Part shown: piece after piece, positions 1-8,686 of the stretch
How the letters are laid out: each line of letters opens with the position of its first letter
Numbering within the stretch: the first letter of the stretch is position 1
Source of the DNA: Prosthecobacter debontii
GTDB lineage: Bacteria > Verrucomicrobiota > Verrucomicrobiia > Verrucomicrobiales > Akkermansiaceae
Direction: 5' to 3'
Assembly: GCA_945869465.1 (NCBI GenBank)
Contig: CAMBPB010000005.1
Span: 1 to 64,000 of the forward strand
Length of the DNA stretch: 64,000 nucleotides
Made by a program: the position numbers and the translations under genes
Notes under the pieces: model-generated
Told to the model about the DNA's origin: nothing
The model's input: only the letters and a program-made list of their open reading frames with translations
Databases searched by the model: none

Positions 1-1424
1 GTGCCTGCCTTGGCGACGAAGGCCCAGCCGCGTTCCATCACATGCCGAAAAATATATCTCCACTGCGGCAGGCGGTACGGCGGCAACTCCAACAGGAAAT
101 GATTCGTCCCGGTGTCCGCGCCGAGTTTTTTGCGCAGCAGGCGGGCGACGACGAAGGCGGTGAGCGTGCCGAGAATATAGATCCCGAACAGGATGAGTGC
201 TTGTTTCCATGATCCCTCGTTTTCGTGGAGCAGCAACGGGACGATCAGGAAATACACCGGCAGGCGCGCCGAGCAGCTCATCCACGGAGCGATGAAAATC
301 GTGACGAGACGTTCCTTCGCCGAGTCGATGGTGCGGGTGGCCATCACGCCCGGAATGGCGCAGGCATAGGAACTGAACAGTGGCAGGAACGCCTTGCCGC
401 TGAGGCCGGCCCTGGCCATCACGCCGTCCATCAGAAAGGCGGCGCGCGCCATGTAGCCGGAGCTTTCCAACAGACCGATGAAAAAAAACAGCAGCAGGAT
501 TTGCGGGAGGAAGACAATCACTCCACCCACCCCGCCGATCACGCCATCGACTAACAACGATCGGAGATCGCCCTCCGGCATCAGCGATGCCACCCAGCCC
601 GCCACGGCGCCCTGGCCGTTTTCAATCCAGCCCAGCGGGATCTTCGCAAATGAAAAGATCCCCCAGAACACCGCGAACATCGTGCCGAGAAAGGCCAGCC
701 AGCCCCACAACGGATGCATCAGCCACGAGTCGAGCCGGTCTGAAACCGTTAGCTGGTGGGCGTCCGGGCGGCGGGCGGCGAGTTCGCAGAGTTTCCGGAT
801 GAAATCGCGGCGGGCGGGTTCCGGGTCGTGCGCGTCGTGCGCGTCGTGCGCGTCGTGCGCGTCGTGCGGGCCGGTCGCCCACTTCGCTTCGGGCGCGGCG
901 GGAAACGGAAAACGCAGCGCCTGTTTCAGCTCGAGGATCCCCTTCCCCGCGCTGGCCTGCATCGGCACCACGGGGACGCCGAGTTGTTCGGAGAGTTTCG
1001 CCGGATCGAGGCGCAGGCCTGATTTTTCGGCCATGTCCACCATGTTCAGCGCGATCACCGTGGGGATCTGGAGTGCCATGACTTGCAACGCCAGTTGGAG
1101 GTGCCGTTCGAGATTCGAGGCATCCAGCACGCAAACCACGAGATCCGGTTTGGGGCAGCCGGTCAGCTCGCCTTTGAGCACGTCCACGGCCACTTTTTCA
1201 TCCGGCGAAGGCGCGCGCAGGGAATAACATCCGGGCAAATCGAGCACCCGGAGTTTCTTTCCGTGCGGGGTGAAAAATTCCCCGGATTTGAGTTCCACCG
1301 TGACCCCGGAGTAATTTCCGACTCGCTGGTTCGCCCCGGTCAGGGCGTTAAAAAGCGTGGTCTTGCCGGAATTCGGATTGCCGATCAGCGCGATGGTCGA
1401 GGGTGTTTCAGGGGCGGCTTGCAT
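1..1424 (-). CDS. feoB: Ferrous iron transport protein B, C-terminus cut by window edge
   Basis: GTP-gated inner-membrane Fe(II) importer. About 474 residues are visible, reading leftward from the ATG at 1422-1424 with no stop. The N-terminal G domain has the P-loop GNPNSGKTT at residues 15-23, a G3 motif DLPGCYSL and a G4 motif NMVD. A linker follows, then hydrophobic Gate-domain segments with the family-typical stretch MARAAFLMDGVMARAG. The linker between the G domain and the membrane domain carries a run of Ala-His-Asp triplets from a 9-bp DNA repeat. feoA lies directly upstream (15-bp gap), so the two are very likely one operon. Full FeoB proteins are usually 650-800 residues, so the C-terminal third is missing only because the window ends. 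Confidence 0.96.
   Translation of the reverse strand, partial: MQAAPETPSTIALIGNPNSGKTTLFNALTGANQRVGNYSGVTVELKSGEFFTPHGKKLRVLDLPGCYSLRAPSPDEKVAVDVLKGELTGCPKPDLVVCVLDASNLERHLQLALQVMALQIPTVIALNMVDMAEKSGLRLDPAKLSEQLGVPVVPMQASAGKGILELKQALRFPFPAAPEAKWATGPHDAHDAHDAHDAHDPEPARRDFIRKLCELAARRPDAHQLTVSDRLDSWLMHPLWGWLAFLGTMFAVFWGIFSFAKIPLGWIENGQGAVAGWVASLMPEGDLRSLLVDGVIGGVGGVIVFLPQILLLFFFIGLLESSGYMARAAFLMDGVMARAGLSGKAFLPLFSSYACAIPGVMATRTIDSAKERLVTIFIAPWMSCSARLPVYFLIVPLLLHENEGSWKQALILFGIYILGTLTAFVVARLLRKKLGADTGTNHFLLELPPYRLPQWRYIFRHVMERGWAFVAKAG
825..869. repeat. Five tandem 9-bp units inside feoB
   Basis: Unit GTCGTGCGC on the plus strand repeats four times, with a fifth unit differing in its last base. 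On the coding (minus) strand each unit reads Ala-His-Asp, so the array is in frame and makes a His/Asp-rich linker in FeoB. Copy number could change without shifting the frame. Confidence 0.95.
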
Positions 1425-1439
1425 GACCGATTCGGCGGA

Positions 1440-1652
1440 TCAACCCACCGGACCCACCAGCACTTGTTCGGCGAGTTCGCGGCTGATGGCCATCCGCGTG
1501 CCGCAGACCGAACAGATCAGATTCCGCCCGCCCGCGAGCTTGCGGACCTGCAATTGTTCGCAAAACCCGAGATCCCGCAGGCGATCGCAACCCGGACCGC
1601 TCAAAACACGAATTCTCACGTCACAGCCCACCCTGACCTGGTTTAAGGTCAT
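1440..1652 (-). CDS. feoA: Ferrous iron transport protein A
   Basis: Small cytosolic SH3-like partner of FeoB, 70 residues, the normal FeoA length. The frame TLNQVRVGCDVRI...LRDLGF...RMAISRELAEQVLV follows the FeoA pattern. The ATG at 1650-1652 was chosen because the family similarity begins there; an upstream in-frame ATG at 1694 would add 14 unconserved residues. It ends 15 bp before feoB, on the same strand. It holds five cysteines (positions 10, 22, 31, 47, 50), including a CSVC pair, which is unusual for FeoA. Confidence 0.9.
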   Translation of the reverse strand: MTLNQVRVGCDVRIRVLSGPGCDRLRDLGFCEQLQVRKLAGGRNLICSVCGTRMAISRELAEQVLVGPVG

Positions 1653-1766
1653 GGCGCTGTCGATTTTCAGATCGGCTCCAAGAGAAGGTGGCATCCGGGG
1701 AAGAAGATCTCCAATTGAGACTGGTTTGCAACAACAATTCCGGGCCACTGCCGAAAAACACCACCA

Positions 1767-2042
1767 ATGGACTGGAGCCGGTTGCGCGACACCAACCGGG
1801 ATTACACCACCGCGGTGACCTATCACCTCAAGCGGCAGCTCGACATCGGCGCAACCAACGGAGCGATCGCGCCGTGGCTGGTGCCGGGCTTGAGTGGCTT
1901 GGATTCGGTGGAGATCAACCCGCGCATCGTGGCATGGTCGGCGATGCGGCGGGTTCTGCCAGGCAATCCCGAGCGCTGCCGCCCCGCGGAGCATTTCCCG
2001 CTGCTACTGCGCCACATCCGCGTGCAGGCGGGCTCTCACTAG
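1767..2042 (+). CDS. Hypothetical 91-residue protein
   Basis: This is the only open frame with protein-like composition between feoA and kbl. It starts with ATG and its last codons overlap the end of kbl (2039) on the other strand. The middle part, roughly [21 protein letters not shown], faintly recalls the nucleotide-binding turn of class I methyltransferases or spermidine synthases, but the protein is far too short for either. It may be a remnant. No signal peptide or membrane segment is visible and no function is proposed. Confidence 0.4.
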   Translation: MDWSRLRDTNRDYTTAVTYHLKRQLDIGATNGAIAPWLVPGLSGLDSVEINPRIVAWSAMRRVLPGNPERCRPAEHFPLLLRHIRVQAGSH

Positions 2043-3238
2043 CGAATCACCCCGAGTGCCCTGCCGGTTTTCACGAAGGCCTCGATGCCCTGATCGAGTT
2101 GTTCGCGGGTGTGGGCCGCACTGATCTGGGTGCGGATGCGGGCCTTGCCCCGCGCGACCACCGGATAGAAGAAACCGACGGCATACACCCCGTGATCGAG
2201 CAGGGTGTCGGCGAATTTCTGGGAGAGCGCGGCATCGCCTAACATAACCGGGGAGATGGGGTGGTCTCCGCCGGTGATGGTGAAACCGGTCCCGGCCATG
2301 GCGTTGCGGAAATAGCTGGCGTTGTCCTTCACGCGATCGGCGAGCTCGGTCGAAGCCTCGAGCATTTCGAAAACCTTGAGCGAGGCGGCGACGATCGGCG
2401 GGGCGATGCTATTGGAAAACAGATAGGGCCGGGAGCGCTGGCGGAGCAAGTCGATCACTTCCCTTTTGCCGGAAGTGTAGCCGCCGGACGCTCCGCCAAG
2501 CGCCTTGCCGAGGGTCCCGGTGGTGAGGTCGATTTGCCCGAACAACCCGCAATGTTCGTGGGTGCCGCGGCCGCGCGCGCCGAGGAAGCCGGTGGCGTGG
2601 CAATCGTCGAAGTGAACCATCGCGTCGTATTGGTTCGCAAGGGCGTGAATCCTGTCGAGCTGGGCGATGATGCCGTCCATCGAAAACACGCCGTCGGTGG
2701 TGATGAGCTTGAAACGCGCGCCCGCGGCATCGGCTTCCTGTAGTTTCGCCTCAAGCTCGACCATGTCGTTGTTGGCGTAACGGAAACGCATGGCTTTACA
2801 GAGTCGCACGCCGTCAATGATCGAGGCGTGGTTGAGCGAATCGGAAATCACGGCATCCGCCTCGTCCAGCAGCACCTCGAAGAGGCCGCCGTTGGCATCG
2901 AAGCACGACGGATAGAGAATGGTGTCTTCGGTACCGAGAAACGCCGAGATTTTCTCCTCCAGTTGTTTGTGGAGCGTCTGGGTGCCGCAAATGAAGCGCA
3001 CCGAGGCCATGCCGCAGCCCCAGCGGTCGAGCGCGGCCTTGGCGGCGGCGATAACCTCCGGGTGATCGGCGAGCCCGAGATAGTTGTTAGCGCACAGGTT
3101 GATCACCGTGCGGCCGTCCCGCAGGCGGACGGTGGCGTTCTGCGGGGAATCGATGAGTCGCTCGCGTTTGCGGAGTCCGCCCGCTTCGATTTCCGCAAGC
3201 GTGGATTGCAGGGAGACAAGCCGTTGTTCCGAAACCAT
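2039..3238 (-). CDS. kbl: 2-amino-3-ketobutyrate CoA ligase (glycine C-acetyltransferase)
   Basis: Cytosolic PLP enzyme of the alpha-oxoamine synthase family. It cleaves 2-amino-3-oxobutyrate with CoA to glycine and acetyl-CoA in threonine breakdown. The frame gives 399 residues from the ATG at 3236-3238, matching the usual length of about 398; a longer frame to 3307 adds a basic, unconserved leader. Visible motifs are [11 protein letters not shown] near the start, HFDDCHATG (PLP-ring Asp) and [11 protein letters not shown] with the PLP lysine near residue 245. The usual partner, threonine dehydrogenase (tdh), is not next to it, so its substrate supply cannot be judged here. No convincing Shine-Dalgarno is visible. 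Confidence 0.95.
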   Translation of the reverse strand: MVSEQRLVSLQSTLAEIEAGGLRKRERLIDSPQNATVRLRDGRTVINLCANNYLGLADHPEVIAAAKAALDRWGCGMASVRFICGTQTLHKQLEEKISAFLGTEDTILYPSCFDANGGLFEVLLDEADAVISDSLNHASIIDGVRLCKAMRFRYANNDMVELEAKLQEADAAGARFKLITTDGVFSMDGIIAQLDRIHALANQYDAMVHFDDCHATGFLGARGRGTHEHCGLFGQIDLTTGTLGKALGGASGGYTSGKREVIDLLRQRSRPYLFSNSIAPPIVAASLKVFEMLEASTELADRVKDNASYFRNAMAGTGFTITGGDHPISPVMLGDAALSQKFADTLLDHGVYAVGFFYPVVARGKARIRTQISAAHTREQLDQGIEAFVKTGRALGVIR

Positions 3239-3489
3239 GACGCCGCGAACATGCACGGGCAGGCCCGATTTGGCACGGCGAAATTTCAAGGGCCACCGGC
3301 GGATCATCCGCCTCTTTTCTCGGCATCTTCCCTCGGCCTTTTGGCTGCTGCCGATTCAGAGCCTCCGGCAACCAAGGTCCAGCCACGCCTGCCATCCTGT
3401 CCTGCTCGCAGAACTTCCCGAATTCCTGATTTCAATGCGCTGTCTTAAACCCCCATGCCTCGCTTGGTTTCTTCCGCTGACAGGGCGTT

Positions 3490-3957
3490 TCATGCGCCGC
3501 CGAAGAGATCGCGGGAGTTCACGTCTTTTCCGGTCTCCACGATCAGCCATTGGCGATCGACATTGAGACGCACCGTTGCCAGATGTTTGTGGGGCCATTG
3601 ATCCGGAGAAATCATCGAAAGCGCACGCCGGCCGCGCATTTCATAGAGGTGATAGATGCCACCGACCACCGGCTCGAAACGGATCTCGGATTCGTACACG
3701 AGTTTGTTCCAGTTGAAATGGTCGATCGCCCGCAGGTAGCTCTCGCCAATTTCCGTCAGCTTCTGCTGCAAGTCCCTTTCCACCTCGGAAATGCCCCGGG
3801 ATTTGAAGGAAGTCAGATCGGTCGGAACGATCGGCGGGCTGAGGGTCGAAACCGGATAAGGCAGAAACGCCCTGGATGGCCGGGATTCAAGTTCGGGTTC
3901 AGGAATGGGATTCTGCCGCGCGGTGGCTTCGTTCATGAGCTTTTCGTCGCATTCCAT
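3490..3957 (-). CDS. DUF2452 family protein
   Basis: A protein of 155 residues whose core (LPYPVSTLSPPIVPTDL, GISEVERDLQQKLTEIGESY, FNWNKLVYESEIRFEPVVGGIYHLY) fits the DUF2452 family. It has no signal peptide or membrane segment, so it is probably cytosolic. Family members have no established function. It stands alone on the minus strand, divergent from the GlcD-type gene, with a 130-bp gap that should hold both promoters. Confidence 0.85.
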   Translation of the reverse strand: MECDEKLMNEATARQNPIPEPELESRPSRAFLPYPVSTLSPPIVPTDLTSFKSRGISEVERDLQQKLTEIGESYLRAIDHFNWNKLVYESEIRFEPVVGGIYHLYEMRGRRALSMISPDQWPHKHLATVRLNVDRQWLIVETGKDVNSRDLFGGA

Positions 3958-4089
3958 CGTCTATGATTCCAGATAAAAATCACCCTCGGCATGGATGTGC
4001 TGCGCTGCCAGCCTCCTCCTCATGGGTCTTGATCAAGGATTGACGCGCCACCGCCACCGGCCAAATCTCGAAGGAATTCGCGTTTTCAC

Positions 4090-5475
4090 ATGAGCAATCC
4101 ATCGTCACCCGCCTGGTTCGCCGCTTTGGTTTCCCTGCTAGGCGGGGGAAAAGTCACCGCCGCCGCGGACACCCTCATCAGCCATTCCGGTGACAAGTGG
4201 TCCGCCAGCCACCCGCCGGACGCGGTGGTGTTCGCGGAATCCACGGCCGATGTCGCCGCCGTGCTCGCCTTCGCGAACGCACGGAAAATCCCGGTCACCA
4301 CCCGCGGCGCCGGAGTCGGGTATGTCGGCGGCTGCGTTCCCGTCCACGGCGGCATCGCGCTCTCGGTCATGCGCATGAACCGGATTCTGGGAGTGCACCC
4401 GCAGGACGGCGTCGCCATCGTGCAGCCCGGCGTGATCACCCGCGAGTTGCAGCAGGCCGCGCGCGCCGTCGGCTGGGAATACCCTCCGGACCCGGCCTCG
4501 CTCAAGGAGTGCTCGATCGGAGGGAACATCGCCACCAACGCCGGCGGGCCGCGGTGTTTGAAATACGGCGTCACCCGCGGTTATGTGTTGGGACTCGAAG
4601 CCGTGCTCGCCGATGGCCGCGTGCTCCGCACCGGTGGCCGTCTTCACAAGAACAAGACCGGCTTCGATCTGATAGGAATCCTCACCGGCTCGGAAGGCAT
4701 GCTGGGAGTCATCACCGAAGCCACGCTGCGCCTCATTCCCAAACCCGCGGGCCGGGCAATGCTGGCCGCCATTTTCCCCGAGTTCGCGATGGCCGCCACC
4801 GCCGTGCAGGCCATCCTCAATGCCGGCCACCTGCCCTCCGCGCTGGAAATCACCGACGCGTTCACCCTGCAAGCCGCCCGCAACCGTTTGGGTGCCGAAG
4901 TGTTTCCCCCCGGCAACGCCCACCTCATCGTCGAGATCGACGGTCGTGCGGCCGCCGTCGCCTCGGAGTTGGAGGAACTCTATCATCTCATCGAGGCCCT
5001 CGGCGCGAGTTATATCCAACGCGCCCCGGACGAAGCCTCCTGCGAGCGCATCTGGCAGCTCCGCCGCGAGTTCTCCTACGCGCTGCGCGACACCGGCCTC
5101 ACGAAACTCAACGAGGACATCGTCGTCCCGCGTTCCAAACTCGTCGAACTCGTCGAGTTCGCGCAATGCCTGCAACAGGAAACCGGCATTCCCGTCGCCT
5201 GTTTCGGCCATGCCGGCGATGGCAACATCCACACCAATCTCATGGTCGGCGACTACGCCGATCCCGCAGTCCGCGAGCGCGCCGGGCGCGCGCTTGATCT
5301 GTTATTCAACTGGGTGCTCGCCCAAGGCGGCGCCATCACCGGCGAACACGGCGTCGGCCTCGCCAAAAAACCGTGGGTCCGCCAGGCCCTCGGCGGAGTT
5401 TCCTTCGATGTCCACCAAGCCCTCAAACAGGCGCTCGATCCTAACGGAATCCTCAATCCCGGAAAGTTTCTGTGA
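4090..5475 (+). CDS. glcD: FAD-linked oxidase, glycolate oxidase GlcD type
   Basis: FAD-dependent 2-hydroxyacid (glycolate or D-lactate) dehydrogenase, 461 residues. An FAD_binding_4 domain covers about residues 35-210 (TTRGAGVGYVGG, CSIGGNIATNAGG, LTGSEGMLGVITEATL). The C-terminal FAD-oxidase domain has the metal-site motifs CFGHAGDGNIHTNL and GAITGEHGVGLAKK, and ends in LDPNGILNPGKFL, typical of GlcD/LDHD. Partner subunits GlcE and GlcF are not adjacent, so it may act alone as D-lactate dehydrogenases do. The exact substrate is not decided by sequence. Confidence 0.92.
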   Translation: MSNPSSPAWFAALVSLLGGGKVTAAADTLISHSGDKWSASHPPDAVVFAESTADVAAVLAFANARKIPVTTRGAGVGYVGGCVPVHGGIALSVMRMNRILGVHPQDGVAIVQPGVITRELQQAARAVGWEYPPDPASLKECSIGGNIATNAGGPRCLKYGVTRGYVLGLEAVLADGRVLRTGGRLHKNKTGFDLIGILTGSEGMLGVITEATLRLIPKPAGRAMLAAIFPEFAMAATAVQAILNAGHLPSALEITDAFTLQAARNRLGAEVFPPGNAHLIVEIDGRAAAVASELEELYHLIEALGASYIQRAPDEASCERIWQLRREFSYALRDTGLTKLNEDIVVPRSKLVELVEFAQCLQQETGIPVACFGHAGDGNIHTNLMVGDYADPAVRERAGRALDLLFNWVLAQGGAITGEHGVGLAKKPWVRQALGGVSFDVHQALKQALDPNGILNPGKFL

Positions 5476-5554
5476 GAAATTGATCAATCTCACCGGCAGT
5501 GAACCGTCGCAAGCAGACGGATATTCCACTCGGTCGGACCGGGCAGGCGGCGAA

Positions 5555-6910
5555 TCAACGGGCGTCGGCTTTGAGGGTGGCGCAGCGGGTCCGCAGTTCG
5601 GCGAGGCGGGCGGCTTGGGCGGGATCGGCGGCAAGATCGTTTTCTTCGGCGGGGTCGGTGTGGAGATTGAAGAGTTGCTCCACGCCGAAGTCAGGCCAGA
5701 ACATGTATTTCCAGTCCTTGCGCACCAGGGCTTCCGAGGCAGGGATGAAGTTCTTGTGATTGATGATCGCGTGTTCGTAGAAGAACTCTGTCCGCCATGC
5801 GGGCCTGGAGGTGGCGAGATAGAGCGGGGAGAAATCGCGGCCCTGCATGCGCCCGGGAGCGGCGATTCCGGCGGCGGCAAGGACAGTCGGGGCGAGATCG
5901 ACATTGAGGGTGAAGTCGTCATGCGTTCGCCCGCGCATTTCCCGGGGCATGCGCGGATCGCGAACGATGAGCGGGACGCGGATGCTCTCCTGGTGCGGAT
6001 ACCACTTGTCCGCCAAGCCGTGTTCGCCATGGTAGTAGCCGTTGTCGGTGGTGAAGATGACGAGCGTGTGGTCGAGCACGCCTTGTTGTGCCAATTCGGC
6101 GAGAACCCTGCCGCAGGTGGCGTCCACTTCGCTGGCGAGGCGGTAATAGTTCTTCATGGATTCCTGATACTTCTCCGGCGTGTCGAAGCGCCAGTGCCAG
6201 CGGACGCGGCCCGCGTTTTTCTCGTTGGCGATGAAGGGCGGGAGTTTTTTGAAATGGGAGTCGGTGGCGGTTGCCGGCACCGGGACGGCCACGTCCTGAT
6301 AGAGCGACATGCTATCCGGCTGGGGCAGGAATTGTTTTGGATTGCCGTCCTCGGCGTGGGTGGCGAAAAAAGCCAGCGTGAGGCAGAAGGGCTTGTCCGC
6401 CGGACGGACGCGAAGGAACTCCAGCGCGTCGTTTTCGTTGCGTTTGGTGACATGAATGCGACCGCCACCGGGTTGTTTGAACCAATGGGTGCCGGCATAC
6501 GCGCGGCCGAAGTCGAACTTTTCCGCGGGGAATGTTCCGTTGTGCCACTTGCCGACATGGCCGACGAAATATCCGTTAGCCCGCAACAATCCGGGATAGG
6601 TTTCCGACCAAGGCGTCTTGAATTCCTGGAAGGCGGGGTTGCCATGCCGCGCCATCCATTGCCCGGTGAAGAGGCTGGCCCGGCTAACGCCGCAGATCGA
6701 CGTGGTGACGCAGTTGTGCGTAAAGCGCAACCCTTCCTGCGCGAGCCGGTCGAGATGCGGCGTTTTCACCACCGGATTACCGGCAACGCCGAGCGTGTCG
6801 TGGCGCCAGTCGTCGGCATAGAGTAGGACCACATTGAGCGGTTCTGCGGCCGCGAGAATCCGGCCGCAGAGCACGGCCAGCAGGGTGGCGAGTCGGACAA
6901 AATTTTTCAT
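5555..6910 (-). CDS. Secreted sulfatase (type I, formylglycine-dependent)
   Basis: Exported hydrolase of sulfate esters, 451 residues from the ATG at 6908-6910. The start was chosen because [21 protein letters not shown] is a clear signal peptide; a longer GTG-started frame adds 16 residues. The metal site YADDWRHDT (Asp 33-34) and the cysteine motif SICGVSRAS (Cys about 73) are present. The cysteine would be oxidised to formylglycine; the third position of the C-x-P/A/S-S-R motif is Val here, a deviation. The Gly-His-His-like [26 protein letters not shown] block is typical of iduronate-2-sulfatase-like enzymes. It converges with the GlcD-type gene. The polysaccharide substrate is unknown. 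Confidence 0.92.
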   Translation of the reverse strand: MKNFVRLATLLAVLCGRILAAAEPLNVVLLYADDWRHDTLGVAGNPVVKTPHLDRLAQEGLRFTHNCVTTSICGVSRASLFTGQWMARHGNPAFQEFKTPWSETYPGLLRANGYFVGHVGKWHNGTFPAEKFDFGRAYAGTHWFKQPGGGRIHVTKRNENDALEFLRVRPADKPFCLTLAFFATHAEDGNPKQFLPQPDSMSLYQDVAVPVPATATDSHFKKLPPFIANEKNAGRVRWHWRFDTPEKYQESMKNYYRLASEVDATCGRVLAELAQQGVLDHTLVIFTTDNGYYHGEHGLADKWYPHQESIRVPLIVRDPRMPREMRGRTHDDFTLNVDLAPTVLAAAGIAAPGRMQGRDFSPLYLATSRPAWRTEFFYEHAIINHKNFIPASEALVRKDWKYMFWPDFGVEQLFNLHTDPAEENDLAADPAQAARLAELRTRCATLKADAR

Positions 6911-7038
6911 GGAGGTGCTTGCGGAGGCAGGGATGCGGAATTTGAGGAACGATGTCACGCTCGGGTTTCAGGTGCCACGACGCCGGGGCCGCAGGGCGGA
7001 AGGGTTTTCCTTGGATGAGCCGGTGGGCGTGATAAGAC

Positions 7039-7500
7039 ATGGCCATGAGCGACACCGCCACCCGCATCCCCGAGGACATCAAGACCGCGATGAAGGCCAG
7101 GGACACGATTGCCCTCAATGCCCTGCGCGCGCTCAAGAGCGCCTTGACGAACGCCGCGATCGAAAAAGGCAGCCTGAGCACCGTGCTGGAGGAGTCCGAA
7201 GTGCTCGCGGTGGTCAGGAAACAAATCAAACAGCGTCTCGATTCGTTCGAGCAATTCGAAAAGGCCGGGCGGGCGGAACTCGCGGCGACCGAGAAGGCGG
7301 AAATCGAAATTTTATCCCGTTATCTTCCGGCCGCGCTCGGTGAGCACGAACTCGCCGCGCTCATCGAACAAGCCGTGGCCGACACCGGGGCGAGCACCAA
7401 GGCCGACATGGGCAAGGTGATGAAGCGGGCCCAGGAACTGGCCGAAGGGCGTGCGGATGGCAGGTTGCTTTCCGCCGCGGTGATGCAGCGCCTCGGGTGA
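7039..7500 (+). CDS. GatB/YqeY domain protein
   Basis: Cytosolic protein of 153 residues, the usual size for the YqeY family, which resembles the C-terminal tRNA-binding part of amidotransferase subunit GatB. Visible family features are IKTAMKARDTIALNALRALKSAL at the start, VVRKQIKQRLDS, ILSRYLPAAL and the Gly-rich MGKVMKRAQELAEGRADGRLLSAAV near the end. ATG at 7039 or 7045 is possible. The role of YqeY proteins is not firmly known; a part in tRNA-dependent amidation is only inferred. Confidence 0.92.
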   Translation: MAMSDTATRIPEDIKTAMKARDTIALNALRALKSALTNAAIEKGSLSTVLEESEVLAVVRKQIKQRLDSFEQFEKAGRAELAATEKAEIEILSRYLPAALGEHELAALIEQAVADTGASTKADMGKVMKRAQELAEGRADGRLLSAAVMQRLG

Positions 7501-7503
7501 GTC

Positions 7504-8616
7504 TTAAGCCCAGGTGGTTAGAAACTCCTCCAGGTCGTCAAGGCTGGGACTTTGCGCGGTGCGGACATAGTGGCCGCTGGTGCAGACGCCAAGACCGAGG
7601 CAGGCTTCAGGCGCCAGGCCTAACATCTGGCCCTGAACAAAGCCCGCGTTGAAATGATCGCCGGCGCCGGTGGTGATGAGCGGCTTGTCGGTATAGGGGC
7701 CGGGCACCCAGGTTGTGCCTTCGGCGGTGGCGCAGGCGGCGGATTCGCGCGGGTGGACGACGACGCTTGCAAGCTTGAGATTCTGGCGGATATCGGCGGC
7801 GATCAGGCGCAGATCCTGCTCCGCTTCGCCGCGGGAGGAGAAACCGAGTTCGCCATGGACGCGCTGGGCCTCCTTGAGATTGAGCCCGAGAGTCACGGTG
7901 CCGAAAGCGCCGAAACGCGCCATGATTTGGAGCACCTCGATGAGGTCCTCGCGCGAGCGCTTTTCCGGATCCGCCAGATCGAAGAAGAAAATCCGGCCGT
8001 CACGCCGCGGCAAGCCGGGCAGCACATCCTCGACGAGCGAACGCAGGATGCCGGTCATGTTAGGAATCATCGTCCAGTTCACCAGCGAGATGAGGTCGGC
8101 AGCGGCCAGGGTGGCGCGGAATTTTTCGGCGCCCATGACCGCGTCGATGGTTTCTAGGGTGATCGTGTCGAGGCTGCGGAGCTGGCCCAGCATGAGTTTT
8201 CCATCGTTGAACTCGACGGCGATAGTGGTGGCGGGATCACACAACGAAACCACTTCCGAGCGGCTGGCGAAATCAAGGAACACCGCGTGCAGCGACGGCC
8301 GGCCGAGCGCGCCCACGTAAGTGACGCGGGTGCCGGTGGCTAACAGGGCGTTGGCCATGATCGGTCCGTTGCCACCGAGTTTTTCCATCAACGGATAGAA
8401 CTCGATGTTGGTGCTCTTGCCGGCCGCTCCGGCGATGCGATGGGCGAATTCCGGAATCGATTGGATGGGAGTGAAGGCGTCGCCTTGTGCGGTGCGCTGG
8501 GCGACCGGAGTGACGATGGTGTCCACGAATCCATCGAAGCCGACGAGAGCGGATTTGACGGGAGCCTGGGAGCGGGCGGAGCGGAGCGCGGCGAGGGTGC
8601 GGGTTTTGAAGTCCAT
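7504..8616 (-). CDS. PfkB family carbohydrate kinase
   Basis: Ribokinase-fold sugar kinase of 370 residues. N-terminal ALVGFDGFVDTIV and MEKLGGNGPIMANALLATG form the substrate half. The C-terminal signature PLITTGAGDHFNAGF carries the anion hole and catalytic Asp. It is larger than typical PfkB proteins (about 310 residues) and the substrate cannot be called. It converges with the YqeY gene, with only 3 bp between stops, and lies downstream of the POT transporter on the same strand. Confidence 0.9.
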   Translation of the reverse strand: MDFKTRTLAALRSARSQAPVKSALVGFDGFVDTIVTPVAQRTAQGDAFTPIQSIPEFAHRIAGAAGKSTNIEFYPLMEKLGGNGPIMANALLATGTRVTYVGALGRPSLHAVFLDFASRSEVVSLCDPATTIAVEFNDGKLMLGQLRSLDTITLETIDAVMGAEKFRATLAAADLISLVNWTMIPNMTGILRSLVEDVLPGLPRRDGRIFFFDLADPEKRSREDLIEVLQIMARFGAFGTVTLGLNLKEAQRVHGELGFSSRGEAEQDLRLIAADIRQNLKLASVVVHPRESAACATAEGTTWVPGPYTDKPLITTGAGDHFNAGFVQGQMLGLAPEACLGLGVCTSGHYVRTAQSPSLDDLEEFLTTWA

Positions 8617-8686
8617 AACGGGAAGAGTTGCGCGGGATTGTGTTTCCCGGCGCGGGGGTGGTCAAGGACGCAGGCAGGCCCCTGTT

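Noticed and set aside
4820-6826. Long plus-strand open frame over glcD and the sulfatase
   Set aside because: It runs through two well-supported genes in other frames; the composition is Arg/Ser/Pro nonsense and no family fits.
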